Shown one piece after another: positions 8,600 to 16,651 of a stretch of DNA of 64,000 nucleotides; within the stretch, counting starts at the first letter, position 1; the number at the start of each line of letters is the position of its first letter. The position numbers were made by a program, and so were the translations under genes. Location: positions 558,001 through 622,000 of the forward strand of contig NZ_SLVP01000002.1 of assembly GCF_004345425.1 (NCBI RefSeq), in the 5' to 3' direction. This stretch comes from Paenibacillus sp. BK033. Lineage in GTDB: Bacteria > Bacillota > Bacilli > Paenibacillales > Paenibacillaceae. The notes beneath the pieces were generated by a model that saw only the letters and a list, made by a program, of their open reading frames with translations, was not told the DNA's origin and searched no databases.

Positions 8600-10069
8600 A
8601 TGGATCATAACAAAACCCCGCTCTTCAGCGCACTCCGCCGCCATGCGGAGAACGATCCGGTACAATTTCATATTCCGGGGCATAAGAAAGGTCTCGGCAG
8701 CGATACTGAGTTTCGCGAATTTATCGGCGACAACGCCTTGTCGATCGATCTTATAAATATAGCTCCGCTTGATGACTTGCATCAGCCAACCGGCGTTATT
8801 GAAGAAGCGCAAAAGCTTGCCGCCGATGCGTTTGGCGCAGATTACACGTACTTCTCCGTACAAGGCACGAGCGGCGCGATTATTACGATGATTCTGACCG
8901 TCTGCAGCCCGGGCGACAAAATTATCGTGCCGCGCAACATCCATAAGTCGGTCATGGCCGCTATTATTTTCGCCGGCGCGCGTCCCGTATTCATCTCGCC
9001 CGCGCGCGATTCGAATCTGGGGATCGACCACGGCATAACGACCCGTTCGGTGAAGCGCGCGCTTGACCGCCATCCGGATGCCAAAGCCGTTCTGGTCATT
9101 AATCCGACCTACTTCGGCATTTGCGCGAACCTGAAGGAAATCGTGGATCTCGTTCACAGCTACGACATTCCGGTTCTTGTAGACGAAGCGCATGGCGTAC
9201 TGATTCATTTCCACGAGAAGCTTCCGATGTCCGCCATGCAGGCCGGTGCCGACATGGCAGCCACAAGCGTGCATAAGCTTGGCGGCTCCATGACGCAAAG
9301 CTCGGTGTTGAACGTACGCAAAGGCCGGATCAACCCGTTCCGCATCCAGACGATTCTGAGTATGCTGACGACAACTTCGACATCCTATATTTTGCTCGCA
9401 TCGCTGGACACTTCGCGGCGCAATCTGGCGATGAACGGCCACGAAATCGCGGAGCGCGCGATTGAACTTGCCCAATATGCCCGTGAACAGATCAATCAGA
9501 TCCCCGGCCTTTATTGCTTTGGCGAAGAGATTCTGGGCGACGAAGCAACCTACGATTACGATCCGACCAAAGTTACGGTCCATGTCCGCCATCTTGGCGT
9601 AACCGGCTACGAGGTTGAGAACTGGCTCCGCGATCACTACAACGTAGAGATCGAGATGAGCGACATGTATAACATTCTTTGCCTTGTGACGCCTGGAGAT
9701 ACCTCGGAGTCGGTCGATAAATTGCTGCATGCGCTCCGCGGTTTGTCCGAGACCTACCATGAAGGCGCGGAAGCCCGCGAGCTTGTCGTAAAAATCCCGG
9801 AAATCCCGCAGCTTTCCCTGACGCCGCGCGACGCTTTCTACGGCGAGACCGAGATCGTGCCGTTCAAGGAATCCGCGGGACGGATTATCGCCGAATTTAT
9901 TTACGTCTACCCGCCGGGCATTCCGATTCTACTGCCGGGCGAAGTCATCTCGCAGAAGAACATCGACTATATCGTGGACCATGTTGAGGTTGGCCTGCCC
10001 GTTAAAGGGCCGGAGGACCGCAGCATTCAATTCGTTAAGGTCATTGTGGAAGAAAACGCGATCTTCTAA
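8600..10069 (+). CDS. speA: Arginine decarboxylase, SpeA type (aminotransferase-fold PLP enzyme)
   Basis: The 489-residue protein matches the Bacillus SpeA/YaaO group of fold-type I PLP decarboxylases, which convert arginine to agmatine, the first step of polyamine synthesis in these bacteria. Landmarks are FHIPGHKKG near residue 25, QGTSG at about 88-92, DEAHG at 195-199 and the Schiff-base lysine K226 in SVHKLGGS. The C-terminal domain has the family YPPGIPILLPGE motif. No speE or speB gene is adjacent. Lysine or ornithine as substrate cannot be excluded from sequence alone. It is monocistronic, with a promoter and a terminator of its own. Confidence 0.85.
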   Translation: MDHNKTPLFSALRRHAENDPVQFHIPGHKKGLGSDTEFREFIGDNALSIDLINIAPLDDLHQPTGVIEEAQKLAADAFGADYTYFSVQGTSGAIITMILTVCSPGDKIIVPRNIHKSVMAAIIFAGARPVFISPARDSNLGIDHGITTRSVKRALDRHPDAKAVLVINPTYFGICANLKEIVDLVHSYDIPVLVDEAHGVLIHFHEKLPMSAMQAGADMAATSVHKLGGSMTQSSVLNVRKGRINPFRIQTILSMLTTTSTSYILLASLDTSRRNLAMNGHEIAERAIELAQYAREQINQIPGLYCFGEEILGDEATYDYDPTKVTVHVRHLGVTGYEVENWLRDHYNVEIEMSDMYNILCLVTPGDTSESVDKLLHALRGLSETYHEGAEARELVVKIPEIPQLSLTPRDAFYGETEIVPFKESAGRIIAEFIYVYPPGIPILLPGEVISQKNIDYIVDHVEVGLPVKGPEDRSIQFVKVIVEENAIF

Positions 10070-10072
10070 ACG

Positions 10073-10116
10073 AAAAGCCAACAGCAGAGCTTTAAAGCGA
10101 TGCCGTTGGCTTTTTT
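10073..10116 (+). terminator. Intrinsic terminator of speA
   Basis: AAAAGCCAAC (10073-10082) pairs with GTTGGCTTTT (10105-10114), followed by further Ts. Confidence 0.8.
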
Positions 10117-10180
10117 CGCATGATTCCACTTATTGTAAATCCACAGAGCGCCATGCTATGATGAGATGGGGGTGGGACGA

Positions 10181-10579
10181 ATGAGTCAAAGCGCATTTAT
10201 TAAGCTTGTTCAAGGATCTGCCGTTAGTGAACTTCCGCTTGACGAACTGAAGGAAAAGCTATTGCGTTACCGGGAGCAGACCGCTTTAACCGGCTCGCAG
10301 CTCGAATGGGATTATGCGGGAGCGGCTTTTCCGTATACAATCGAAACGAAGCAGGATGACCGATGGTTTTACTTGCAAGGCACCAATCCCGGATACAAAT
10401 ATATTGTGTTTGGCAATGGAGCGGAAGGCCCTTCCACGATTCAAGTCGTCCTTCCCGACGGGTCCACTCATGGCGACAAGGCAAAGGCTAACGAGCTATG
10501 CAAGTATTTAGCGAAGCAGCTGCTTGCCGAGCTTACGATGTTTAACGGCCGTACGATTTATTATAATCCTCGCAAATAA
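10181..10579 (+). CDS. DUF1885-like protein of unknown function
   Basis: A 132-residue soluble protein that resembles the Bacillales DUF1885 family from its start (MSQSAFIKLVQGS) through WDYAGAAFPY and IQVVLPDGSTHGDKAKANE to a C-terminal FNGRTIYYNPRK. It has no signal peptide or membrane helix. The start is ATG 10181 with GGGGTGGG upstream; the ATG at 10166 lies ahead of the ribosome site and is rejected. No function is known to me. It is a single gene between two terminators. Confidence 0.7.
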   Translation: MSQSAFIKLVQGSAVSELPLDELKEKLLRYREQTALTGSQLEWDYAGAAFPYTIETKQDDRWFYLQGTNPGYKYIVFGNGAEGPSTIQVVLPDGSTHGDKAKANELCKYLAKQLLAELTMFNGRTIYYNPRK

Positions 10580-10631
10580 AAAACACCCGTCGATCCGGGC
10601 TGAAAGCCGTTTGGATCAGACGGGTGTTTTC
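10578..10631. terminator. Bidirectional terminator
   Basis: AAAACACCCGTC pairs with GACGGGTGTTTT around inner GATCC/GGATC arms. It separates the convergent DUF1885 and DUF1292 genes. Confidence 0.8.
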
Positions 10632-10636
10632 GGACA

Positions 10637-10957
10637 TTAACCTTCTTTGTTCTCGTTCTCGGTACGCGCGATTTCCTCGTAGATCGCCGTTACGCGATCC
10701 CATTCCGCATCGTCTTCGATACCAACAAGGAATGCTTCGTCGTTCTCTTCTTCAATACGGAAGATCACGCCGTCAGCCTCCGGATCGTTGCGATCCAGCA
10801 ATACAGCATAAACGTTATTCTCCGATTCAAATGTATAGACCATGACCATTTCACGCTCTTGGCCTTCGTCGTCTGTCACGATGAACACATGCTCATCATG
10901 TTCATGATCATGTCCGCAGCCGCAGTCTTCGCCGTGCTGATGTTGATGCTCGCTCAT
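10637..10957 (-). CDS. DUF1292 (YrzB-like) protein with His-rich N-terminus
   Basis: A 106-residue acidic protein. From about residue 23 it follows the DUF1292 pattern: VFIVTDDEGQEREM, then YAVLLDRNDPEADGVIFRI and a C-terminal helix ending in Glu-rich sequence. The first 23 residues are rich in His with two Cys (MSEHQHQHGEDCGCGHDHEH), which looks like a metal-binding tail. In Bacillus the family member lies near yrrK/yrrB-type housekeeping genes; here it stands alone. GGGGTAATTCC precedes the ATG. Function unknown. Confidence 0.8.
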   Translation of the reverse strand: MSEHQHQHGEDCGCGHDHEHDEHVFIVTDDEGQEREMVMVYTFESENNVYAVLLDRNDPEADGVIFRIEEENDEAFLVGIEDDAEWDRVTAIYEEIARTENENKEG

Positions 10958-11022
10958 GGAATTACCCCATTTCAGTTATTTATACATACTTACGTATCGT
11001 ACCATGCGGAGGAACGCCGGTC

Positions 11023-11055
11023 AAACAAAAGACGCCCTGCCGCAGCACAGAGCGT
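11023..11055 (-). terminator. Intrinsic terminator, minus strand
   Basis: A 9-bp stem with one G-T pair (11031-11039 with 11047-11055) is followed on the minus strand by TTTTGTTT. It lies just past the stop of the gene at 11074. Confidence 0.65.
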
Positions 11056-11073
11056 CCTCCTATCGATCCTTGT

Positions 11074-11643
11074 TTACTGGGAGGTGATCAGCTTCTCCGA
11101 TACAACCGTCCAGTCATCCGAGGCCGATGTTTTTAAATAGAACCGAACCGCGTATTTGCCGGCGTACTCGAAGTTATACTTGATATCCTCCGTCCGGTAC
11201 CAGAAGTTATCCTTCGTGATGCTTACATTCTGGGATTGAATGACCTTCTCTGTGCCATAGGGGTCCGTAATCGACACTTTTACAGCAGAGATGTCTGTCT
11301 TAAGGTTGTCGATTTGGGAGAAGACATTAAACGTATATTTGTTGCCTTTGTCCACATTGCCAAAGATCACCTTATCCTGGAACAAGATCATATGGACGTT
11401 AGGCTTGTTAATTGTCGCTTTCTTGCTCTGATTATCCCAGTCAACTAACGCATTCAGGCTGTTTACCATCTGTCGAAGAGGCAAGTAGGTTTTGCCGTCC
11501 ACAATAATGCCGCCGTCATCCAGCTCACTGCCGTTTACGATAACGCGTACTTTCTGGGATGCTGAATCGGCAAAAATGAGTGTACCTCCGAATACCGACA
11601 AAATAGCGAGCAGAATAGCTACTTTTTTGAATCCGACTTTCAT
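11074..11643 (-). CDS. Secreted protein with copper amine oxidase N-terminal-like domain
   Basis: A 189-residue exported protein. Residues 1-27 form a signal peptide (MKVGFKKVAILLAILSVFGG, ending near FADSA). Residues about 30-85 match the Cu_amine_oxidN1 repeat common in Paenibacillus surface proteins: VRVIVNGSELDDGG, then GKTYLPLRQMVNSL and WDNQSKKATI. The C-terminal half is beta-rich, possibly Ig-like, and not recognised. The start is ATG 11643, with GGAGGGGGG upstream; the longer frame only translates that ribosome site. Despite the domain name, no amine oxidase catalytic domain is present, so a cell-wall or binding role is more likely. Confidence 0.8.
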   Translation of the reverse strand: MKVGFKKVAILLAILSVFGGTLIFADSASQKVRVIVNGSELDDGGIIVDGKTYLPLRQMVNSLNALVDWDNQSKKATINKPNVHMILFQDKVIFGNVDKGNKYTFNVFSQIDNLKTDISAVKVSITDPYGTEKVIQSQNVSITKDNFWYRTEDIKYNFEYAGKYAVRFYLKTSASDDWTVVSEKLITSQ

Positions 11644-11816
11644 TGCTGTTAACCCCCCCTCCATCCGGTTTGTCTGGATGTTTGGTTATACTCGGGTTTT
11701 GGCCCAAAGTTGCGCCCGGCAATAAAAGTTTTTAAGCACAGCCGTTCTAGGCTGAACTTGTCAAAAGCTGTTGAATCATGCGCTTGCCCAGGAAATACTA
11801 ACGTATTTGCCCGCGG

Positions 11817-12032
11817 TTAGCTGTAAGTGCGGGTCAAGACGCAAGGCACGCCCTTCCCTACCGCTCCGGGCTCCTGCATTCGCTTCCAATAGCGCATCCC
11901 ACGCTCGCACGGCGTTTTGCACACCGCGCAAGTGTCAGACAATACGAGCTTGTAATGGTATTGCTTCCTCTCACTGGACGACTTTTTCTTCTTCGCAACT
12001 TTGCCTTTGCCCTTTGCCGCTGCTGCACTCAT
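11817..12032 (-). CDS. Small basic Cys-containing protein, unknown function
   Basis: A 71-residue protein with a Lys/Ala-rich tail (KGKGKVAKKKKSSSERK) followed by a segment with Cys at CAVCKTPC and a fourth Cys in GVPCVLT. The spacing suggests a small zinc-binding fold. GGGGGG lies about 9 nt before the ATG, which supports translation. The basic tail would suit nucleic-acid or ribosome binding, but that is inference. I do not recognise the family. It is divergent from the hydrolase gene at 12166. Confidence 0.6.
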   Translation of the reverse strand: MSAAAAKGKGKVAKKKKSSSERKQYHYKLVLSDTCAVCKTPCERGMRYWKRMQEPGAVGKGVPCVLTRTYS

Positions 12033-12165
12033 CTTCGTTCAATCCCCCCGCCGTTTTTGCTTCTGCATTATATGTAGGCTGAGGGCATTATGCATCTGTT
12101 GTTTGTCAACATCTTGCTTTATTTGGTAAAGTGGAGACAACCATGTAAGGGGAGGCGATCTAAGC

Positions 12166-12897
12166 TTGCGCATTCAAATGCTTGGCACCGGCGGTGCTTT
12201 CGCGAAAAAATATTCGAACAATAATGGATTGATTGAGGTTGATGGCTTCAAACTGCTTGTCGACTGCGGGATCACGCTGCCCCGGTCGCTTCACGATGCC
12301 GGCTACTCGTTTGACGATCTCGATGCGGTGCTGATCAGCCATATGCATGGCGACCATGTCGGAGGGCTGGAGGAATACGCGTTTCAAATGATGTTCCGTT
12401 ACGGCAAAAAGCCCGTCCTGTATATCGCCGACACGCTGGTTGAGCCATTATGGGAGCAGACGCTTCGCGGGGGACTGACACAAGAGCCGCTTAACGCGCT
12501 TTCCGATTTCTTTGACGTTTGTCCTATAAAGGAAGGCGAGTCCCGCGAAATCCACCCCGGGATTCGCGTGAAGCTGATCCGGACGGAGCATATTGCGGGC
12601 AAGCTGAGCTACTCTTTCCTCTTTAACGAGACCTTTTTCTATTCCGCGGATATGAAGTTTGACGGCGGACTGCTGAAGGAATTAATCGCAAACGGGGTAA
12701 CAACGATCTTTCATGACTGCCAGCTGATCTCCCCGGGAGTCGTTCATGCGAGTCTGGACGAGCTGCTGACGCTGCCTGAGGACATCCAGGAGAAGGTGTG
12801 GCTGATGCACTATAACGACAATATGGAGGAGTTCGTCGGCCATACGGGGAAAATGCGCTTCGTCGAACAGCTTGCCGTATACGAGATTAAAACCTAA
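12166..12897 (+). CDS. Metallo-beta-lactamase-fold hydrolase
   Basis: A 243-residue MBL-fold protein, similar in plan to RNase Z/PhnP-like hydrolases. It starts with the typical IQMLGTGGAFAKKYSNNNG, has LLVDCG, the zinc motif SHMHGDHVGG, then FYSADMKFD (the expected metal Asp) and a late His in VWLMHYNDN. The start codon is TTG at 12166, placed 9 nt from GGGGAGG. The reaction is not evident; RNase Z, cyclic phosphodiesterase and quorum-quenching lactonase all use this fold, and no diagnostic RNase Z exosite arm is visible. Monocistronic. Confidence 0.85.
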   Translation: MRIQMLGTGGAFAKKYSNNNGLIEVDGFKLLVDCGITLPRSLHDAGYSFDDLDAVLISHMHGDHVGGLEEYAFQMMFRYGKKPVLYIADTLVEPLWEQTLRGGLTQEPLNALSDFFDVCPIKEGESREIHPGIRVKLIRTEHIAGKLSYSFLFNETFFYSADMKFDGGLLKELIANGVTTIFHDCQLISPGVVHASLDELLTLPEDIQEKVWLMHYNDNMEEFVGHTGKMRFVEQLAVYEIKT

Positions 12898-13022
12898 CAA
12901 GCAGATATCCACCGCGCTACTGGCGCTGCAGACATCCGCTCTAGGTATAGCTTATGCAGGTGGGCGGAGTCCGGTCAAAAATTTAATGCTTAAGCCAACA
13001 GGCGTATGCATGTATTCGTCCA

Positions 13023-13067
13023 GTTTGATCCATACTATCATCGGGAGGATGATAATATGGATCAAAC
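13023..13067 (+). promoter_or_regulatory. Start-site hairpin: ribosome site in loop, ATG in stem
   Basis: GTTTGATCCATACTATCAT (13023-13041) is complementary, with one mismatch, to 13049-13067 downstream. The 7-nt loop is CGGGAGG, the ribosome site of the DUF3892 gene, and its ATG (13057-13059) lies in the right arm. No T-run follows, so it is not a terminator. The layout suggests control of translation initiation. Confidence 0.6.
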
Positions 13068-13290
13068 ACAAGAAGAAGTAGTAGCCGTACGCAAGAACGG
13101 AGACGGCGATATCGTGGAGCTGCAATTAACCTCTGGCCGGGTCGTCGATTATAAAACCGCTCAATCGATGGTTAAAAATAATGAAATTGCGGGATTAAAC
13201 GTTTTTAAAGGCCGTGACCACGAAGAGCATCTTCGTTCAAACGCGGATGGCCGCAAGGACAATAATCTCGACAATCTGCCAACCTTCTAA
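13057..13290 (+). CDS. DUF3892-like small protein
   Basis: A 77-residue protein with the pattern of the DUF3892 family: EVVAVRKNGDGDIVELQLTSGR, then YKTAQSMVKNNEIAGLNVFKGRDHEEHLRSNADG and a short tail. It has no export signal. The start is the ATG at 13057 with GGGAGG upstream; the longer frame from 13006 lacks a ribosome site. The start region folds into a 19-bp hairpin that would hide the start codon. Members are often annotated as small sporulation-associated or hypothetical proteins; function is unknown to me. Confidence 0.75.
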   Translation: MDQTQEEVVAVRKNGDGDIVELQLTSGRVVDYKTAQSMVKNNEIAGLNVFKGRDHEEHLRSNADGRKDNNLDNLPTF

Positions 13291-13296
13291 AACCAG

Positions 13297-13333
13297 AAAA
13301 TCGGCTGCCGCAATCGCGGACAGCCGATTTTTT
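13297..13333. terminator. Bidirectional terminator
   Basis: AAAATCGGCTG (13297-13307) pairs with CAGCCGATTTT (13321-13331), with Ts on both sides. It separates the convergent genes ending at 13290 and 13335. Confidence 0.8.
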
Positions 13334-13334
13334 C

Positions 13335-13481
13335 TTATTCTTTTTTCTTCGTTTCGGGAGGCAGTTTTCTACGCCATACATGCGTTTGATCATAAGATAA
13401 GGAATCTTTAACGACAAACTTTGCCACACAAGCGATTACCGTACCCACGATGCCAAACAAGCCCAGAAGCCATACGGCCAT
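13335..13481 (-). CDS. Small single-pass membrane protein, 48 residues
   Basis: The encoded protein starts MAVWLLGLFGIVGTVIACVA, one membrane helix, and continues with a basic, polar tail ending in PPETKKKE. AGGAG sits 9 nt before the ATG at 13481, which is why I prefer this start to the longer frame beginning at 13583. The family is not recognised. Position between two small-protein genes and a shared terminator suggests a true gene, but only a comparison with other genomes would settle it. Confidence 0.55.
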   Translation of the reverse strand: MAVWLLGLFGIVGTVIACVAKFVVKDSLSYDQTHVWRRKLPPETKKKE

Positions 13482-13667
13482 ATAGGCATACTCCTGTGCC
13501 AAACGATACCGCCTCCTAGTAGTGATGCAAATGCTTTCTATACAGGTATGTACGGCCGGAATCAAATATGCTAATTTTGTCACAAGTTCGCATCATAATT
13601 GCCGATCCGGATCATACTAACTGGCGGACAATCGTAACTACCATACAGAGGGAGAGTGATTACAGCC

Positions 13668-13859
13668 ATGACTACAGATTTGAACAGCAGCTATGATTGC
13701 GCGAATGCTTCTTCCGATTTGCCGAATCTTATCGCTCAGCTTGACTCGTTAAGAAACGGATCCGCATCCACAGCCGAGCAGCAGGAAGAAATGAACCGGC
13801 TCGAGAATCAGATCCGGTTCATTCAGAACAAATGCGATATTCCGCATAGCAACCATTAA
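13668..13859 (+). CDS. Small hydrophilic protein, 63 residues
   Basis: A 63-residue acidic protein with a predicted helical hairpin: DLPNLIAQLDSLRNGS, then STAEQQEEMNRLENQIRFIQNKC. No membrane segment. The ATG at 13668 follows a GGGAGAGTGAT ribosome site at 7 nt; the GTG at 13656 lies within that site. Not recognised. It is followed by its own hairpin terminator, so it is probably a monocistronic gene. Confidence 0.55.
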   Translation: MTTDLNSSYDCANASSDLPNLIAQLDSLRNGSASTAEQQEEMNRLENQIRFIQNKCDIPHSNH

Positions 13860-13870
13860 TAACGAGATAC

Positions 13871-13908
13871 GAAGGGTCCATGTCCACTCGCATGGACCTT
13901 CCCTTTTT
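13871..13908 (+). terminator. Intrinsic terminator
   Basis: AGGGTCCATG pairs with CATGGACCTT (one G-T pair) and is followed by CCCTTTTTC. Confidence 0.75.
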
Positions 13909-13940
13909 CATAACCCCCGAAAAAAAATTTCAAATTCCCT

Positions 13941-13967
13941 CAAACCGCTATTTCATTTCCTTCGTTA
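13941..13967 (+). promoter_or_regulatory. Possible ECF-type promoter of the cupredoxin genes
   Basis: CAAACC (13941-13946) and CGTTA (13963-13967) are separated by 16 bp, resembling the AAC / CGT cores of ECF sigma promoters. The match is weak, and the next gene starts about 40 bp on. Confidence 0.25.
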
Positions 13968-14007
13968 CCTCCTATAAGAAACCATTATTCTTTAAGGAGG
14001 ATGATTC

Positions 14008-15267
14008 ATGACTACCAAAAAATTAACGATGTTTATGTTTGCCGCCGTACTTTTAACGGGTCTGCTGTCTTCTGTCATTGGAGCATCGGCTGCGGAGCCG
14101 CAGCCCGCTTCCGTAACAACCGATGCGGAATCCGCTGCGAAGCTGGGACTCTTGCTGGGCGACGGCAGCGGCGTTAACGAAGCTTACCTCGCCAAACGAA
14201 CGACGCGCATGCAAGCGGCCATCATTTCCTTGCGCCTGAACGGCCATTTAAAGGAAGCCATGGCGAGCATGGGCACATCTTCTTTTAGAGACGCAGACAA
14301 AGCAGGCCAATCCAACGCTCCCATCCTTGCTTACTTGAAACAGCATCCTGAACTGGGCTGGGCCGGCAATCCGGACGGCACCTTCCATCCGAACGATCCC
14401 GTCAGCTCCCAACAGCTGTACAAGGTGCTTCTCGAAAATATCGGCTTCCGTTCCGGATCCGAATTCGCTTACGCGGATACGTTAACCTTTGCCGCATCCA
14501 AAGGCATGGCATCCATTGCGGCAGCAAGCCCGTTAACCAACGCTCATCTTGCGACAGCGCTTATCGAGGCCTTAAGCGTGCAAACACCGAAGGGGCAATC
14601 CTTCTTTGCGAGCCTCCGGGAGACAGGCGTGCTCCCGCAAACCGCGGCGCTACCACACGGGAAAAGGATTGAGCTGCGAAGCTCCCAAGAGCTGGGTACT
14701 TATCTGGCCGACAATAACGGCATGACCTTGTACTATTTCACCAAAGATGCCGAGAATATCAATGCATGCGGAGGACAATGCCTCGTCAACTGGCCTGTGT
14801 TCACTTCCGATGAGCTGCAAATTCCCGCCTTCCTGAATAAAGCCGATTTCTCGAGCATTACCCGTGCCGACGGCACGAAGCAATGGACTTACAAAGGCTA
14901 CCCGCTCTACTACTTTATCAAGGATACGCAAGCGGGTGATGTGCTTGGCCAAAGCGTAAATCAGGTATGGTTTGTTATTAATCCGTCTACCTTCAAAGGC
15001 ATAACCCCGGAAGCCAAAACCTACCGGATTGACATAAAACAATTCTCTTTCGGCACCGAGCCTCTTACCGTTGAAGCCGGCTCCAAAATCACCTTTACCA
15101 ACTATGACGAGATGGAGCATAACGCGGTAGCCGTTGACGGCAGCTTTAAGGTTCCCGTGCTCAAAACAGGCGAGTCCTACACGATTACCCTTGATAAACC
15201 GGGCACCTACAATTATTTTTGCGAGCTGCACAAATCGTTTATGACCGGTCAGATTATTGTGAAATGA
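14008..15267 (+). CDS. Secreted protein: SLH-like region, secreted-repeat (YxxF/D) domain and cupredoxin
   Basis: A 419-residue exported protein with a signal peptide ending near GASAAEP (about residue 29). Residues 40-215 resemble degenerate S-layer homology repeats (FHPNDPVSSQQLYKVLLENI). Residues about 225-325 match the lipoprotein_15/secreted-repeat family, with LADNNGMTLYYFTKD, CGGQCLVNWP and GYPLYYFIKDTQAGD. Residues 335-419 form a cupredoxin with candidate type 1 copper ligands in MEHNAV and FCELHKSFMTG (His, Cys, His, Met). It probably acts at the cell surface in electron transfer or copper handling. GGAGG precedes the ATG; the next cupredoxin gene starts 10 bp after the stop, so they are co-transcribed. 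Confidence 0.82.
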   Translation: MTTKKLTMFMFAAVLLTGLLSSVIGASAAEPQPASVTTDAESAAKLGLLLGDGSGVNEAYLAKRTTRMQAAIISLRLNGHLKEAMASMGTSSFRDADKAGQSNAPILAYLKQHPELGWAGNPDGTFHPNDPVSSQQLYKVLLENIGFRSGSEFAYADTLTFAASKGMASIAAASPLTNAHLATALIEALSVQTPKGQSFFASLRETGVLPQTAALPHGKRIELRSSQELGTYLADNNGMTLYYFTKDAENINACGGQCLVNWPVFTSDELQIPAFLNKADFSSITRADGTKQWTYKGYPLYYFIKDTQAGDVLGQSVNQVWFVINPSTFKGITPEAKTYRIDIKQFSFGTEPLTVEAGSKITFTNYDEMEHNAVAVDGSFKVPVLKTGESYTITLDKPGTYNYFCELHKSFMTGQIIVK

Positions 15268-15277
15268 GGGATATGCC

Positions 15278-15970
15278 ATGAAGTTCTTAGCCGGGAGAAG
15301 TCTGCTGCTCCTGCTGTCCGGACTACTTTTTGTCTTTCTGCTTGCGGCATGCGGCAGCTCATCCGACAAGGCAGCCTCCGCTCCCCCTCCGTCGCAAGAG
15401 GCAGCGACGGTGACGCCAAGCCCTTCACCTGAAGCTTCCATGACAAGCGAAGAGCATGAGCATATGGAGCATGAAACAGCCGCGCCTTCGGAATCATCGT
15501 CGCCGTCCGTCGCTCCGGAAGCATCGGCAACAGCCACACCTCAACCAACGGCAATGGCGACGGCAACGCCAAAACCTTCGCCAGCTCCCTCCCATGATGA
15601 TCATCATGGCGGGCGTGCTAACGATGATGATGAGTCGAAGACATCTCCTGCTGCCAGCGAGGATTATCCAAAAAGCCCGCCTGCCGCTGCAGCATCGGGC
15701 GCAGACGATGGCGGCAAGGAATATGTGGTTGAGATTTCGAATTTCGCCTTCTCCCCCGCCAAGCTCGAAATAAAGCCGGGAGACAGCGTCAAATTTATTA
15801 ATAAGGATGAAATCAAGCATAGCGCAACCGCCGACGACAGTTCTTTCGACACCGGGCTGCTGGCGGAGAATGAAGCTAAAACCGTTACCTTTGATAAAGC
15901 AGGCGAGTTCGCCTATCACTGTATGCCGCATCCGGGCATGCAAGCCGCGATTAGCGTCTCGGATAATTAA
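15278..15970 (+). CDS. Cupredoxin lipoprotein with long low-complexity linker
   Basis: A 230-residue lipoprotein. The signal peptide ends in the lipobox LLAAC (Cys about 25). Residues 26-145 are a Pro/Ser/Ala/Thr-rich linker with His clusters (EEHEHMEHE and SHDDHHGG) that could bind metal. Residues about 150-230 are a cupredoxin: EISNFAFSPAKLEIKPGD, the first His in IKHSAT, and YHCMPHPGM giving Cys, His and Met. It is likely a membrane-anchored copper or electron-transfer protein working with its upstream partner. It starts 10 bp after that gene's stop. About 105 bp separate it from the sigma-factor gene. Confidence 0.85.
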   Translation: MKFLAGRSLLLLLSGLLFVFLLAACGSSSDKAASAPPPSQEAATVTPSPSPEASMTSEEHEHMEHETAAPSESSSPSVAPEASATATPQPTAMATATPKPSPAPSHDDHHGGRANDDDESKTSPAASEDYPKSPPAAAASGADDGGKEYVVEISNFAFSPAKLEIKPGDSVKFINKDEIKHSATADDSSFDTGLLAENEAKTVTFDKAGEFAYHCMPHPGMQAAISVSDN

Positions 15971-15980
15971 AATAAATGAA

Positions 15981-16004
15981 GGGATAACCGAAATCGGTTA
16001 TCCC
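15981..16004 (+). terminator. Perfect 10-bp hairpin, weak terminator
   Basis: GGGATAACCG-AAAT-CGGTTATCCC lies just after the cupredoxin lipoprotein gene. The tail TGTTCTACTTTATT is only moderately T-rich, so partial read-through into the sigma gene is possible. Confidence 0.5.
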
Positions 16005-16078
16005 TGTTCTACTTTATTATTGCGCGGCTTTAAACACTTGGTAGAATAGAATTACATTATCCTTGGAGGTACCATTGT

Positions 16079-16651
16079 ATGCGGGAGCTTACGGATCATC
16101 AATTGATGCTGCTCATTCAGAGCAAGCAGAGCGAGGCGCTTTCCGTTTTATATGACCGTTACTCGTCTCTCGTGTATTCCTTCGCCTGGAAGACGCTGAA
16201 GGACGAGAATGTCGCGAAAGAAATCGTCCAGGCCGTATTTATGCGATTATGGACAACCAAATCCGTCTATGATCCCGAGCAAGGCAGATTCTCCAGCTGG
16301 CTGCTGACCATTACCCGCAATATTACGACCGACTGGCTGCGCAAAAGACGGAGAGACACGGCCCCTCTCGTGCAGGTCGAACCGGAGCAGCTGGCTAAAA
16401 TCCCGGACGAAGCTTCCGCCACGCCGGAAACGGCTGCCGTTCACAGCGAAATGAAGGACCAGATCCGCAGCGCTTACCGCGATTTGTCCGCCCAGCAGAT
16501 CCATTTGCTAGAGCATTTCTATTGGCAAGGCTACAGCATCAGCGAGCTTGCGGCGATATATAACCAGCCAATCGGAACGGTTAAGAACCGTCTGCATCAG
16601 ACGTTAAAAATATTACGCAGGCATCTCGTGGCCGAAGGAGAGCAATCATGA
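16079..16651 (+). CDS. RNA polymerase ECF sigma factor
   Basis: A 190-residue group 4 sigma factor with only regions 2 and 4. Region 2 covers about residues 25-95 (YSSLVYSFAWKTLKDENVAKEIVQ, then RFSSWLLTITRNITTDWLRKRRR). Region 4 covers about 130-185, with YSISELAAIYNQPIGTVKNRLHQTLKILR as the helix-turn-helix. TTGGAGGT precedes the ATG. The last 4 bp overlap the anti-sigma gene, the classic arrangement for a sigma/anti-sigma pair. The pair resembles SigK/RskA-type systems. Its regulon is unknown; the cupredoxin genes just upstream are natural candidates. Confidence 0.9.
   Translation: MRELTDHQLMLLIQSKQSEALSVLYDRYSSLVYSFAWKTLKDENVAKEIVQAVFMRLWTTKSVYDPEQGRFSSWLLTITRNITTDWLRKRRRDTAPLVQVEPEQLAKIPDEASATPETAAVHSEMKDQIRSAYRDLSAQQIHLLEHFYWQGYSISELAAIYNQPIGTVKNRLHQTLKILRRHLVAEGEQS

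Noticed and set aside
8543..9760. A 405-codon open frame antisense to speA
   Set aside because: It mirrors a conserved enzyme gene and encodes a low-complexity Arg/His-rich product without recognisable domains.
13023..13067. Reading the DUF3892 start hairpin as a terminator
   Set aside because: No T-run follows on either strand, and the stem contains the start codon of a plausible gene.
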